Shown here: piece after piece, positions 25,856 to 35,061 of the stretch | Numbering within the stretch: position 1 is the first letter of the stretch | Layout of the letters: every line of letters begins with the position of its first letter | NCBI GenBank assembly: GCA_000403475.2 | Contig: KE159795.1 | Coordinates: 930,983 to 994,982, forward strand | DNA length: 64,000 nucleotides | Origin: Lachnospiraceae bacterium MD308 | GTDB lineage: Bacteria; Bacillota; Clostridia; Lachnospirales; Lachnospiraceae | Reading direction: 5' to 3' | Translations under genes and position numbers: made by a program | The notes under the pieces: model-generated | What the model saw: only the letters and a program-made list of their open reading frames with translations | The model's database searches: none | Told to the model about the DNA's origin: nothing

Positions 25856-26635
25856 TTAATTTTTATTCTTTCTGTCAGGATAGATACATTCGATCCCCAG
25901 CCTCTCAAATTCCCTCATCCACTGTGCGGGCGGCCGTTTATCCGTCACTACCTTATCAATGTCGTCAAGTCCTGTTGTTCTCGTGAAAGCCGACTTTCCA
26001 AACTTAGAACTGTCAACTACAAGAATCTTTTCGTTTGCGGCTCTGAGCATTGCCCTTTTACTGTCCGCGTCCTGCTCGTCCGAGTCTGTAAGCCCTGCCT
26101 CCATCGTAAGTCCTTTGCAGGAAATAAATGCTTTATCCACATGATAATAATTGATCATCTGATTTGTCCGGGGTCCGACCAGGCCAAATGACCTTTCCCT
26201 TGACACCCCTCCGGTGGAGATCACGTTCCACTCCGGCACGTCAAAAAGCTCGATTATAATTTCCACTGAATTCGTGATTACTGTGAGCTTTTTCTTTTTC
26301 CGCAGCCCCCGGGCGATATAAGCGGCTGTTGAGCTGGCATCAAGCATGATCGCCTCCCCATCCCTCACCAGTTCATCCACCACCTCTGCGATTCTTTGCT
26401 TTTCTGCAATCATCTGGTTTTTACGAATATTAAAAGGCAGGTCAAAAATGCTGTGTTCATTCAATACAGCGCCTCCATAAGTCTTGATTACAAGCCCGTC
26501 ATTCTCCAGTTTTTCTAAATCCCTCCGTATCGTCTCCTCAGATACGCCGTAATGCTGGCTGAGTTCGCTGACAACAACGCATTTTTCACTCTGCAGCTTT
26601 TCTAAGATCTCATTCCTCCTCTCTATCGCTAACAT
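25856..26635 (-). CDS. DeoR-family transcriptional regulator
   Basis: Repressor of 259 aa. The DeoR helix-turn-helix is at residues 5-58 (RNEILEKLQSEKCVVVSELS, then YGVSEETIRRDLEKLE), followed by a sugar-phosphate-binding domain with the effector motifs MLDASSTAAYIARGL and KKKKLTVITNS. Start ATG 26635 follows AGGAGGG. It is first in the operon ahead of the aldolase. A run of CTTTGTTT-type repeats between its start and the promoter is a plausible autoregulatory site. Confidence 0.9.
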   Translation of the reverse strand: MLAIERRNEILEKLQSEKCVVVSELSQHYGVSEETIRRDLEKLENDGLVIKTYGGAVLNEHSIFDLPFNIRKNQMIAEKQRIAEVVDELVRDGEAIMLDASSTAAYIARGLRKKKKLTVITNSVEIIIELFDVPEWNVISTGGVSRERSFGLVGPRTNQMINYYHVDKAFISCKGLTMEAGLTDSDEQDADSKRAMLRAANEKILVVDSSKFGKSAFTRTTGLDDIDKVVTDKRPPAQWMREFERLGIECIYPDRKNKN

Positions 26636-26648
26636 CATATCCCTCCTG

Positions 26649-26727
26649 TTTTCATTGTTTTTCTTTGTTTTTCTTTGTTTCACTTTGTTTTCAAGACTAT
26701 ATTACCATTATTTTCAGTATAATTCAA
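26649..26727 (-). promoter_or_regulatory. Promoter and tandem-repeat operator of the DeoR operon
   Basis: Minus strand TTGAAT (26722-26727), 17-nt spacer, TAATAT (26699-26704), then four to five head-to-tail copies of an AAACAAAG-type octamer (26649-26692) in the leader. DeoR-family proteins typically bind such short direct repeats. Binding is inferred. Confidence 0.65.
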
Positions 26728-26776
26728 CTTTTATTTCATTGTTTTTATGTTGTTTTTGTTTTTTCTGTAATAATAA

Positions 26777-26810
26777 CAGGGCGCAGCTTACCTGTGAAAG
26801 CTGCACCCTG
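26777..26810 (-). terminator. Terminator of the kinase / mannitol dehydrogenase-family operon
   Basis: CAGGGTGCAGCTT / AAGCTGCGCCCTG stem with one mismatch, then TTATTATT on the minus strand, right after the dehydrogenase stop. Confidence 0.8.
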
Positions 26811-26815
26811 CATTT

Positions 26816-28426
26816 TTATGAAAGATATTTTTGAACCGTCGCCCGAACAGCTCCCGGCCCTTTAATCTCTTCCCTGAATATTTCTTCGATCAATTCTCCG
26901 ATTCCTGCGTCATAAAGATTCACAAAAAATACGTTTTCATTGGAAAGGAACCATCTAAGCTGATCCTTAAGGCTTGAAGGGTCTCCGATCACAATATCCG
27001 CAAGTCTTTCCTGCATCTCTTTTGCCATCGGGTCCGGCGCAAGCTCATACGTCTCTCCTTTATCGTCAATCCCAAGGATATACCGGAGCCACCCGGCGAT
27101 TGCCAGCGGAATGCCTACCAGTTTCTTTGCGTCTCCGTACTTTTCCACATAAGCTTTCACCGTAACGCCGAAACGCACTCCCAGCCCCTGGGAAGAATCC
27201 GTACAAAGCCTCAGACACGTATCCCCAAGATACGGGTTCGGGAATCTCTCCTGCATAAGCTCGTCAAGGAATTTCTTCGGGGAAAGTATAACCGGGTCCG
27301 GAACTACTTCCATCCCCTCTCCGTAGCCCACAAGATTTCCCAGCTTTAACATATCCGGATCTTTCATCTCATCTGAAAAGAGGTCGTATCCCAGCACGCA
27401 TCCATAAGGGCCGAGCGCCGTATGGATCGGATTCAGGCACACGGTCACTTTCATCCTCTCCGACTTATTGACCGTATCCCGGTCCGTCATATATACTCCC
27501 GCTTTTTCCAGAGCCGGACGCCCGTTGGGGAAATCATCTTCGATGACCAGGTACTGCGGCCCTTCCGCATTGACAAACGGGGCGATGTATGTCCTCTTAG
27601 ACGTAACCACGGGCTGCATATTCTCCACGCCCGCCGCCTCGAGAGCGTCCGCCAGCTTTTCGCCTGGCCTTGGGGTGATCTTATCAATCATTGTCCACGG
27701 GTAAGAAATCTTTGCGCTGTCGCTTACATAAGAGACAAAGCCGTCCTCCGCAAAGCCTCTCTTATTCCACTCCCTGGCCATCGTCAGCACAGACTCGCCC
27801 AGCAGTTTCCCGTTCTGGGAGCAGTTGTCCATAGATACCAATGCAAGCGGCGCTTTGTTCTTGTGATAGCGCTCTAAAAGCATCGCCGTGACGATCGCCA
27901 TAGCTCCCGTCGCCTTCTCAGGCCCGTTTTCAATATCTTTTTCTACAAATTCAAAAAATGCCCCGTCCGCCTTCTTTAAAGCATATCCCTTTTCTGTAAT
28001 GGTAAACGACACCATCTGAAGGCTCTCCGCGGAAAATATCTCTTTCAGCCGCCGCCATGCCGCTGCGTCGCTGCTCTGCGCTTTCAGCGCCTCCGCAAGC
28101 GAACCGAGCACTTTTTTCTCCTGTGTTCCGTCTCCGTTCAAAATAACGCTCAGCGCCAGATTGTCATACGGGTCATAGATTTTATCCACCACATCATAGT
28201 CAAAAGTTTCCACGCAGGTAATCCCTGCATCCATCTCCCCTTTTTCCAGCAATGTGTCTGCAATCCCCCCAAGGAAGATACGAAAGATATTGCCGATTCC
28301 AAAATGAACCCATCTCGGATTCTTCTTTGCCGCCTCCGCCGCGGCCTCCACATCATAACCCGGGAGCTTGATACCTACGCTTTCCCAATCTCCGCGTTTC
28401 TTTAATCCGCTAATTGTCAACTCCAT
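26816..28426 (-). CDS. Mannitol dehydrogenase-family oxidoreductase (fructuronate reductase/polyol dehydrogenase)
   Basis: Long-chain, zinc-independent NAD(P) dehydrogenase of 536 aa. The Rossmann start HFGIGNIFRIFLGGIADTLL, the central SMDNCSQNG and the catalytic stretch KVTVCLNPIHTALG (Lys, Asn, His triad) are those of the UxuB/MtlK family. It interconverts a polyol or aldonate with a ketose or keto acid. It is the second gene after an FGGY kinase and is close to a transporter and a D-psicose 3-epimerase. UxuB-type fructuronate reductase is possible, but no uronate genes (uxaC, uxuA) are nearby. Confidence 0.87.
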   Translation of the reverse strand: MELTISGLKKRGDWESVGIKLPGYDVEAAAEAAKKNPRWVHFGIGNIFRIFLGGIADTLLEKGEMDAGITCVETFDYDVVDKIYDPYDNLALSVILNGDGTQEKKVLGSLAEALKAQSSDAAAWRRLKEIFSAESLQMVSFTITEKGYALKKADGAFFEFVEKDIENGPEKATGAMAIVTAMLLERYHKNKAPLALVSMDNCSQNGKLLGESVLTMAREWNKRGFAEDGFVSYVSDSAKISYPWTMIDKITPRPGEKLADALEAAGVENMQPVVTSKRTYIAPFVNAEGPQYLVIEDDFPNGRPALEKAGVYMTDRDTVNKSERMKVTVCLNPIHTALGPYGCVLGYDLFSDEMKDPDMLKLGNLVGYGEGMEVVPDPVILSPKKFLDELMQERFPNPYLGDTCLRLCTDSSQGLGVRFGVTVKAYVEKYGDAKKLVGIPLAIAGWLRYILGIDDKGETYELAPDPMAKEMQERLADIVIGDPSSLKDQLRWFLSNENVFFVNLYDAGIGELIEEIFREEIKGPGAVRATVQKYLS

Positions 28427-28472
28427 AATCTGTCTCCTTTATATCATCTATGGTTTCCAGGCTCCCGAATAA

Positions 28473-30005
28473 TTAACGGGCTTTTGTTAAATCCTTCATA
28501 TCGTCCTTCAGATGATTGTAAATGCTCTTATAAAGACGGAAGTATTCGTTATATTTCTTATGGTTCTCTTCATCCGGCATGATCTTATCGTCAAGCACCT
28601 GCCATTTTTTTACCTCTTCATAAGTCAGAATCCCCGTTCCGATGCCTGCCAGCATCACATCTCCCATGTTGGCCTCCACATCGTAGATAGGGCACACAAC
28701 CGGATAGCCTGTCACGTCCGCAAATATCTGCCTCCATACCTTTGACTTTGTGACGCCCCCGGCGATCAGTATATATTCTCCCAGGTCTTCTCCCGTGGCC
28801 TCCATCGCATCCCGCAGGCAGTAAGCAACCGCCTCAAGAAACGCCCGGTAAAGATGCCCTTTCGTGTGGGCCAGGGAAAGTCCTACAATCGTTCCTTTTG
28901 CGTCAGAATCCCATACCGGACTTCTCTCCCCCATGAAATACGGGAGCACCACAAGCCCCTCACTTCCCGCCGGGATCTGCTCTGCCTGTCCGTTAAGCAC
29001 GTCATACATGCTGGGCCCGCCATTTTTCTGCTGTTCGATCTCCCACTGGCACAAAGTATTCCTGAACCACTTTACAATCGCTCCCGCCGTATTGCCGCCC
29101 GCAAAATAATAAGAAAGATTTTTTGCATCATACAGATACGGCCATACGATCAAGCCCTTGCCGTTCACCGGCTTATCGGAAATCAGCGCTCCGCACATGG
29201 AAGTTCCAATCGCCGCAGCATACACTCCGGACTCAAAGACGCCAAGCCCGATATTCGCAGCCCCGCAGTCAATCCCGCTGGCAATGACCGGAAGTCCTTC
29301 CCAGAGCCCTAAATCCTTTGCGCTTTCTTCTGTCATCCCTCCGACGATGTCGGTAGACTCTACGATTCTCTGGGGCATCATAGACATGGGGATCCCCATC
29401 GCGTCAAGCAGTTCTTTTGACCATTCGCGCTTGTTCATATCGAAGATGCCGCCGATATTCCCCGCGGAAGAATAATCGATTGCAACCTCGCCTGTCAATC
29501 TGTATATCACATAATCATTCGGAGGAAGGAAAAGCTTTGTCTTTGCCCAGTTCTCAGGCTCATGATTCTTCATCCACAGAATCTTCGTATAACCATAATA
29601 CGGGTCCGCGCCATTGTGGGTAATCTCAAGAAGTTTCTCCTCCCCGATATTGTCAAGCACCCACTTTGTCTCCTCGTCCGCTCTCCTGTCCATCCAGATC
29701 ATGCACGGGCGGACCGGGTTCATCTCTCCATCCAGCGGAATGCCGGAGCCCCCGTACAGGCCGCTGATGGCGATACCTTTGATATCCTCTTTGGCAACTC
29801 CTTCCTCCGCCGCCTTGGCTACGCAGTTGCGGATAGAATCTTTCGTCGCCTCATACCACACGTCCGGCCACTGCTCTGCATAGAGCGGCTTTGGCGTCAG
29901 CACGTCATATTCCTGGAGATCCTGGGAAATCAGCTTTCCGTTCGTATCCATCATAATTGTCTTAGTTCCCGACGTTCCAATGTCTGTTCCTAAAAGATAA
30001 TTCAT
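28473..30005 (-). CDS. FGGY-family carbohydrate kinase
   Basis: Kinase of 510 aa with GTDIGTSGTKTIMMD at the N-terminus, AISGLYGGSGIPLD as the substrate-side motif and IAGGVTKSKVWRQIFADVTG at the ATP site. The substrate motif differs from the other two FGGY kinases in this window, so the three are unlikely to be redundant. Start ATG 30005 follows AGGAGG by 5-6 nt. It is first in a two-gene operon with the mannitol dehydrogenase-family gene, whose ketose product it may phosphorylate. Confidence 0.87.
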   Translation of the reverse strand: MNYLLGTDIGTSGTKTIMMDTNGKLISQDLQEYDVLTPKPLYAEQWPDVWYEATKDSIRNCVAKAAEEGVAKEDIKGIAISGLYGGSGIPLDGEMNPVRPCMIWMDRRADEETKWVLDNIGEEKLLEITHNGADPYYGYTKILWMKNHEPENWAKTKLFLPPNDYVIYRLTGEVAIDYSSAGNIGGIFDMNKREWSKELLDAMGIPMSMMPQRIVESTDIVGGMTEESAKDLGLWEGLPVIASGIDCGAANIGLGVFESGVYAAAIGTSMCGALISDKPVNGKGLIVWPYLYDAKNLSYYFAGGNTAGAIVKWFRNTLCQWEIEQQKNGGPSMYDVLNGQAEQIPAGSEGLVVLPYFMGERSPVWDSDAKGTIVGLSLAHTKGHLYRAFLEAVAYCLRDAMEATGEDLGEYILIAGGVTKSKVWRQIFADVTGYPVVCPIYDVEANMGDVMLAGIGTGILTYEEVKKWQVLDDKIMPDEENHKKYNEYFRLYKSIYNHLKDDMKDLTKAR

Positions 30006-30063
30006 CTTCATCCTCCTGACTTGATTTTTCATTCTTTAAACACATTTTATAAAAGCTATTTAT

Positions 30064-30105
30064 ATAATACAGCTAAAAAGGGATTCTGTCAATTTACAGA
30101 ATCCC
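30064..30105 (-). promoter_or_regulatory. ROK-gene terminator overlapping the kinase promoter
   Basis: Minus strand GGGATTCTGT/ACAGAATCCC hairpin followed by TTTTT ends the ROK transcript. The same DNA contains TTGACA (30087-30092) inside the hairpin, a 17-nt spacer and TATTAT (30064-30069), a good promoter for the kinase operon. The -35 box is therefore part of the terminator. Confidence 0.7.
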
Positions 30106-30119
30106 AAAATTATGTTTCC

Positions 30120-30145
30120 CGTTTTTAGCTATATTGCACAATAAC
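30120..30145 (-). promoter_or_regulatory. Conserved upstream element, copy 1
   Basis: CGTTTTTAGCTATATTGCAC followed by AATAAC is repeated almost exactly at 35988-36013. Each copy lies about 30 bp upstream of the -35 box of a carbohydrate operon reading on the minus strand (kinase operon here). Binder unknown. Confidence 0.55.
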
Positions 30146-30154
30146 TGACTTTAT

Positions 30155-31291
30155 CTAAATTCCGTCCATAAATTCTTCGACAAAAAATATCGCAGCTCCG
30201 GCGGAACATTCTTCTCCTTCATATTCAGACATATACAGATAATCTTCCGCTTTGTCTCCAAACGGATTCTTCGCGTCAACTCTTTTTCTCAGCTCATCCA
30301 TATATTCACCGATATATTTCCCTACATAGCCCCCCAAAATCACGTCTACGGCAAAAATCATCCTCATATTATGAATCGCCGTGGACAGATTCTCAAGATA
30401 CTCATCCCAGAGTTTCACGGCCGTATCGTCGCCGTCTTTTAGTTTCTGGAAGTATTCTTCCAGGTTGCCGTCCGTATACCAGTCAAGCTTTTCCGTCTTG
30501 CACACCGTATCGAGACAGCCGTACTTTCCGCAGTAGCACTTCTCCCCGCCCTCCGGAACAATCGTCATATGCCCAAGCTCGCCGCCTTTGTATTCAACGC
30601 CGCCGAACAATTTGTTGTTCATAATGATGGCCCCGCCGATACTGTTGCTTAAGCTGATGTAAAAAGCCACCTGGACTTTATCATCATGCCACGCCACGAT
30701 GCGACCCGCGGCATGGGAATCATGAAAAAGCCGGATCTTATACGGTATATACTTTGCGATTTCCTCCTTAGTCTTGCCGGTAAAATCAAGCGTCTTTCCA
30801 TACACTACGCGCGACCCGTCGCCTGACACCAATCCGGGAACCGAGATGCCCACGCCCAGGAGCCCTTCATCCGTTATCCCGGCCTCTTCTTTCACTTTCT
30901 CTACCGCCTCGCCCATCTCTTTCAGGTAAGCGTCGTCATCCAGGTTAAACTTCACCCTCCGCCTCATCTGCCCGAGAACGCCGCCGGCAAGGTCAAGGGC
31001 CACCACATTCATATGATGGGCCGATATATATACTCCCATCGCCTGCTTTGCATCTTTTATATAAGTATACGCCGTGGCATTGCGGCCGCCGGTATTTTTA
31101 ATCTGCTGCGAATCATCAATCAGGCCATGTTCTTTCAGATATTCCAGATTCTGTGTAACTGTCGGAAGGCTTAACTGTAATGCAACAACAATATCCTGCT
31201 TTGACACTGGCCCGTGAGCGCGGATATGCTGATAAATCATCTGTCTGTTTTTTATTTTAATCTCGTTTACGCTTAATTTTCCTGTCCGCAT
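30155..31291 (-). CDS. ROK-family transcriptional repressor (NagC/XylR type)
   Basis: Protein of 378 aa: N-terminal winged helix (residues 15-65, GPVSKQDIVVALQLSLPTVT, then QNLEYLKEHGLI) and a ROK sugar-binding domain with GVGISVPGLVSGDG, GGELGHMTI and the zinc motif CYCGKYGCLDTVC. It would repress nearby sugar genes until its sugar binds. It lies between the ABC transporter operon terminator and the kinase promoter. Its paralogue at 38644-39768 has the same layout. Direct TTTATAAAA-type repeats downstream of the neighbouring promoters are candidate operators. Confidence 0.9.
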   Translation of the reverse strand: MRTGKLSVNEIKIKNRQMIYQHIRAHGPVSKQDIVVALQLSLPTVTQNLEYLKEHGLIDDSQQIKNTGGRNATAYTYIKDAKQAMGVYISAHHMNVVALDLAGGVLGQMRRRVKFNLDDDAYLKEMGEAVEKVKEEAGITDEGLLGVGISVPGLVSGDGSRVVYGKTLDFTGKTKEEIAKYIPYKIRLFHDSHAAGRIVAWHDDKVQVAFYISLSNSIGGAIIMNNKLFGGVEYKGGELGHMTIVPEGGEKCYCGKYGCLDTVCKTEKLDWYTDGNLEEYFQKLKDGDDTAVKLWDEYLENLSTAIHNMRMIFAVDVILGGYVGKYIGEYMDELRKRVDAKNPFGDKAEDYLYMSEYEGEECSAGAAIFFVEEFMDGI

Positions 31292-31365
31292 CTTTCATTA
31301 CCCACTCATAAAATGTTTGTATTATTATTATAATCCCCAATCCCACACAAATCAACATCTTTACG

Positions 31366-31400
31366 AAAAAATCCCGGCAAACATGACATTTGCCGGGATT
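31366..31400 (-). terminator. Terminator of the SDR-rbsBAC-like operon
   Basis: AATCCCGGCAAA / TTTGCCGGGATT perfect 12-bp stem followed by TTTTTT on the minus strand, 21 nt past the permease stop. Confidence 0.92.
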
Positions 31401-31421
31401 ATAAATTCCTTACTTAAAATA

Positions 31422-32375
31422 CTAGTTCTGCTGCTTTTTATTCTGCAGACAGTCAAATCCAACTGCAAGGGCAAGTACGACACCCATGACAATCTTCTGC
31501 ACATAGGAGTTGACATTCATAAGCACCATGCCGTTTTTCAGCGCGCCGATGATAAAGGTACCGGCTACAACGCCCGACATCTTTCCAAGTCCGCCCGTGA
31601 TGGACACGCCGCCCAAAACTACGCAGGTGATAACCTCGAACTCGAATCCGTCTGCACCGTTTGATGCGTTACCGGATGCGGTACGGGACAGCATTACGAT
31701 ACCCGCAAGTCCTGCAAAAAATCCCGAGATTGCAAATACAAGGTATTTAATTCTCCCTACACGGATACCGGAAAGCTTGGCAGCCTCCACATTGCCGCCT
31801 ACCGCGTAGAAGTAACGGCCGAAATAGGTCTTGTTCAGGATAAAGGAACCGATTGCAAAACAGATGATCATAATAATTACCGGAATCGGGATAATCCATA
31901 TGTAACCCTGGCCAAGCATTTCAAATCCCTTCGGCAGCCCGCTGATCGGCATGCCGCCGCAGATGATAAGCGCCAGTCCATAGAACGCTGTCTGCGTTGC
32001 ATAAGTGGCGATGATTGCAGGGATGCCCACCGACGATACCATGAAACCGTTGAGCGTTCCGATCAACGTCGCCGCAGCAATGGATATCACCACTGCAACC
32101 ACCGGGTTGATTCCCATATTTACCATCATATGTGCACAGATAATATTCACAAAGGAAATGATCGTACCGATCGAAAGGTCGATGTCGCCAAGCAGGATGA
32201 CAAACGTCATACCGATGGATGCGATACCGTACATGGATACCTGCCGCAGCAGCGTAAGCAGGTTATTGGGGTTGATAAACCTGGGATTTGCAGCCGTGAA
32301 GACAATGACCAGCACCACAAGCACGACCCAGATCGCCTTATCTTTTATTTGATTTACAACTTTATTCTCTTTCAT
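31422..32375 (-). CDS. Sugar ABC transporter permease (RbsC type)
   Basis: Membrane subunit of 317 aa of a CUT2-class sugar importer, with about nine hydrophobic segments and the family stretches LLGDIDLSIGTIISFVNIIC, GTLNGFMVSSVGIPAIIATY and SGIRVGRIKYLVFAISGFFAGLAG. It follows the ATPase gene by 6 nt and is the last gene before the terminator. The sugar is not defined by the permease. The neighbouring D-psicose 3-epimerase and polyol dehydrogenases suggest a rare hexose or polyol. Confidence 0.93.
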   Translation of the reverse strand: MKENKVVNQIKDKAIWVVLVVLVIVFTAANPRFINPNNLLTLLRQVSMYGIASIGMTFVILLGDIDLSIGTIISFVNIICAHMMVNMGINPVVAVVISIAAATLIGTLNGFMVSSVGIPAIIATYATQTAFYGLALIICGGMPISGLPKGFEMLGQGYIWIIPIPVIIMIICFAIGSFILNKTYFGRYFYAVGGNVEAAKLSGIRVGRIKYLVFAISGFFAGLAGIVMLSRTASGNASNGADGFEFEVITCVVLGGVSITGGLGKMSGVVAGTFIIGALKNGMVLMNVNSYVQKIVMGVVLALAVGFDCLQNKKQQN

Positions 32376-32381
32376 ATCACC

Positions 32382-33890
32382 TTAGACCTCCTCAACATTG
32401 GCTGCTGATGCAAACGCCATAATCCTCTCCTGGCTGAACTCTTCTTTGCTGAGTTCCCCGGTCATGTCGCCCTCCGCCAGTACAATGATCCGGTCAGACA
32501 TGCCCATCAGTTCTTCCATCTCGGAAGAAATCATCAGGATTGCCTTTCCTTCTTTTTCTACTAAGTCATTCATTAATTTGTATATCTCATATTTTGCGCC
32601 TACATCGATACCGCGCGTAGGTTCGTCAAAAATAATCAGCTCCGAATCAGCCGCAAGCCATCTTCCAAGGATTACCTTCTGCTGATTGCCGCCGCTTAAG
32701 TTCTTGACAAGCTGGTTGAGAGACGGTGTCTTGATCGCCATATTCTTTTGGTACTTTTCGGCAATCTCTCTTTCCTTCTTAGAATTAATGACACTCAGCG
32801 TAGAATTCCTCTCATAGATGGGCATATTGATATTGTTCTTGATGGATACGCCAAGCATCGCGCCGTGGCGTTTCCGATCCTCCGGTACCAGCGCCAGCCC
32901 TAAGTCTATCGCCTCTCTCGGGCTCTTTGGATTGATTTCTTTTCCTTTGAATATGATCTGTCCGGAGTCTTTTTTCGCAGCCCCGAAGATGAGCTGTGCA
33001 AGCTCTGTACGTCCGGCTCCTACAAGCCCCCCCAGACCGAGGATCTCACCTCTGCGGACTTTCAGGGATATGTTCTTATCCCCGTTGCCGGTGACATCTT
33101 TAAGCTCCAGGACAACATCGTCTTCCTTGACGCAGTCTCCTCTCGGCGGGTATGTCTCCGTCAGCTCACGCCCTACCATAAGCTGGATAAGCTCCTGCGT
33201 ATGGCTTTCTTTTGTGATAAGCGTCTTCACATACTCTCCGTCGCGCATGACTAAGATCCGGTCAGACAGGCGGTAGAGTTCTTCCAGCCTGTGGGAGATA
33301 TAGATGATCGAGATCCCTTCGTCTCTGAGCTGCTCCACCACTTCGAACATGCTTTCTACTTCCGCGCTTGTAAGAGGAGCCGACGGCTCATCCATGATCA
33401 GTATCTGCGCGTTCTGCTGGATTGCCTTGGCAATCTCCACCATCTGCTGGTATCCCACCGTCAGGTTCTTCATCAGTGTCTTCGGATCGATCTTGATGTG
33501 CAGCCGGTCAAAGGCTTTCACCGCCTCTTTTTCCATGGCAGCCTTATCTACGACTATGCCCTTTCGGATCGGACGTCCTAAAAATAAGTTCTCTGCTGCC
33601 GATAATTCCTTTACGTTATTAAATTCCTGATAGATAATCGCAATTCCATTCTCTGCCGCGAGCTGAGGTGTCATGCTTGTAAATTCTTTTCCGTTCACAA
33701 CAATTTTTCCTGAAGTCGGGATAACTGCTCCGGAACAGCATTTGATCAGGGTAGATTTGCCTGCGCCATTCTCTCCGATCAATGCCAGGATCTCACCCTT
33801 TTTTAATTCAAGCGTAACATCTTTCAACGCAACAACACCCGGGTATTCTTTTCTTATATGCTGTAATTGCAATACATACTCTTCGCTCAT
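32382..33890 (-). CDS. Sugar ABC transporter ATP-binding protein (RbsA type, two ABC domains)
   Basis: ATPase subunit of 502 aa with two nucleotide-binding domains. Domain 1 has Walker A GENGAGKST and Walker B LIMDEPSAPL. Domain 2 has a degenerate Walker A (GLVGAGRTE), signature LSGGNQQKV and Walker B IIFDEPTRG, as is normal for RbsA/MglA. It powers the CUT2 importer made with the flanking permease and binding protein. A GGAGGC hairpin lies between it and the binding-protein gene. Confidence 0.94.
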   Translation of the reverse strand: MSEEYVLQLQHIRKEYPGVVALKDVTLELKKGEILALIGENGAGKSTLIKCCSGAVIPTSGKIVVNGKEFTSMTPQLAAENGIAIIYQEFNNVKELSAAENLFLGRPIRKGIVVDKAAMEKEAVKAFDRLHIKIDPKTLMKNLTVGYQQMVEIAKAIQQNAQILIMDEPSAPLTSAEVESMFEVVEQLRDEGISIIYISHRLEELYRLSDRILVMRDGEYVKTLITKESHTQELIQLMVGRELTETYPPRGDCVKEDDVVLELKDVTGNGDKNISLKVRRGEILGLGGLVGAGRTELAQLIFGAAKKDSGQIIFKGKEINPKSPREAIDLGLALVPEDRKRHGAMLGVSIKNNINMPIYERNSTLSVINSKKEREIAEKYQKNMAIKTPSLNQLVKNLSGGNQQKVILGRWLAADSELIIFDEPTRGIDVGAKYEIYKLMNDLVEKEGKAILMISSEMEELMGMSDRIIVLAEGDMTGELSKEEFSQERIMAFASAANVEEV

Positions 33891-33916
33891 AGTCTTCCCC
33901 CGTGATTATATTATTT

Positions 33917-33939
33917 GGAGGCAGCTTTCAGCCGCCTCC
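33917..33939 (-). other. Intercistronic hairpin between binding-protein and ATPase genes
   Basis: GGAGGCGGCTGAAAGCTGCC then TCC forms a compact hairpin without a T-run. Such structures after a binding-protein gene usually stabilise its mRNA or reduce readthrough, giving more binding protein than ATPase. Confidence 0.6.
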
Positions 33940-33974
33940 GTCTCATCATTTATTAGCTGTGCCACAGACAAGCT

Positions 33975-34997
33975 TTACATTCCGGACTGAATCTCTTCAA
34001 TATTGTCCATGTTGATCTCAGATAACGGTCTGTATACGTTCTTAGCATCTCCCTCGAACTTCTCGCCGTCAAGGATTCTCTTGAACATCTCAAAACATGC
34101 CTGAGCTGTGTCAGTGTTAGATCCCTCGAAACCTACGATAGCCCTAACTGCTGTTTTTCCTGACTGAAGAGCGTCTAACTGCTCGGATGTAACGTCTGTT
34201 GTGATAACTCCGCAATCCTCCGGAATCTTTCCTTCTCCGCCGTATTTTGCAAGAAGAGCTGTGTTGGAGCCGATCATCGCGCCTGCGCCAACGCCTACCC
34301 ATACTTTACAGTCCGGGTGAGCCTGAAGAACTGTCTCAGCCTTGGACTGAACTTCGTTGTTAACAACACCGTCGATTGTTGCCACGATCTCATAGTTGTC
34401 TTTGCAGTTCTCTTTAAGGCCTGCCTCGATACCGTTCTGTCTCTCTAACAGAACCTGTGTATCCGGCTTACCGATTACGCAGACCTCAGCCTTGTTGTCT
34501 GCTGTGTATTTCTCATTGATGAAAGCAGCCGCTGTCTTGCCGATCTCTTTTCCAAGCTCTGTGTTGTCAAGAACCCAGTTCGCTGTTGTGTTTTCCATCG
34601 GGTTATCCCAGCACATAACTTTGATGCCTTCCTTCATAGCACGTCCGCATACTTCCTCTACTGCGTCTGCATCGTTAGGATGAACCATGATCAGATCACA
34701 TCCTGATGTGATGAAGTTCTCGATCTGCTCGATCTGCTTGCCGGAGTTCTCCTCGCATCCAACGATCGTCGCCTCATATCCTTCGTCTTTCAGAATCTTG
34801 TCGAGCTTGCTCATAACGCCTGCCCAATATGCATTCTCATAGTTCTGGATCGTGATGCCGATCTTCTTGCCGCCGGACTTTCCTTCTCCGCCTTCATCGC
34901 CGGAATCGCTTGACGCCGGGCTCTCTGTTGTACATCCCATGAGCATTGCTGCTACCATAGCGATGCTAAGAATTGTGCTTAACACTTTTTTCTTCAT
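33975..34997 (-). CDS. Sugar-binding lipoprotein of the ABC transporter (RbsB type)
   Basis: Extracytoplasmic receptor of 340 aa. The lipoprotein signal is MKKKVLSTILSIAMVAAMLM followed by GC, with Cys22 as the lipidation site, then an acidic Gly/Ser linker and a type I periplasmic-binding fold (KIGITIQNYENAYWAGVMSK, CDLIMVHPNDADAVEEVCGR). It captures the sugar for the RbsC/RbsA-like pair. It lies 64 nt after the short-chain dehydrogenase, with an ATAAATA..C..TTATAAAAT element in the gap that resembles the one upstream of the kinase. Confidence 0.93.
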   Translation of the reverse strand: MKKKVLSTILSIAMVAAMLMGCTTESPASSDSGDEGGEGKSGGKKIGITIQNYENAYWAGVMSKLDKILKDEGYEATIVGCEENSGKQIEQIENFITSGCDLIMVHPNDADAVEEVCGRAMKEGIKVMCWDNPMENTTANWVLDNTELGKEIGKTAAAFINEKYTADNKAEVCVIGKPDTQVLLERQNGIEAGLKENCKDNYEIVATIDGVVNNEVQSKAETVLQAHPDCKVWVGVGAGAMIGSNTALLAKYGGEGKIPEDCGVITTDVTSEQLDALQSGKTAVRAIVGFEGSNTDTAQACFEMFKRILDGEKFEGDAKNVYRPLSEINMDNIEEIQSGM

Positions 34998-35061
34998 ACT
35001 ACTTTTCCTCCTTTATTTTATAAGTGTTATTTATATGTATAGCTTTTCGCTATAACAAGCT

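Noticed and set aside
26816-28426. Naming the mannitol dehydrogenase-family gene uxuB
   Set aside because: The length suits UxuB, but no uronate isomerase or mannonate dehydratase is in the window and the neighbours are polyol/ketose genes.
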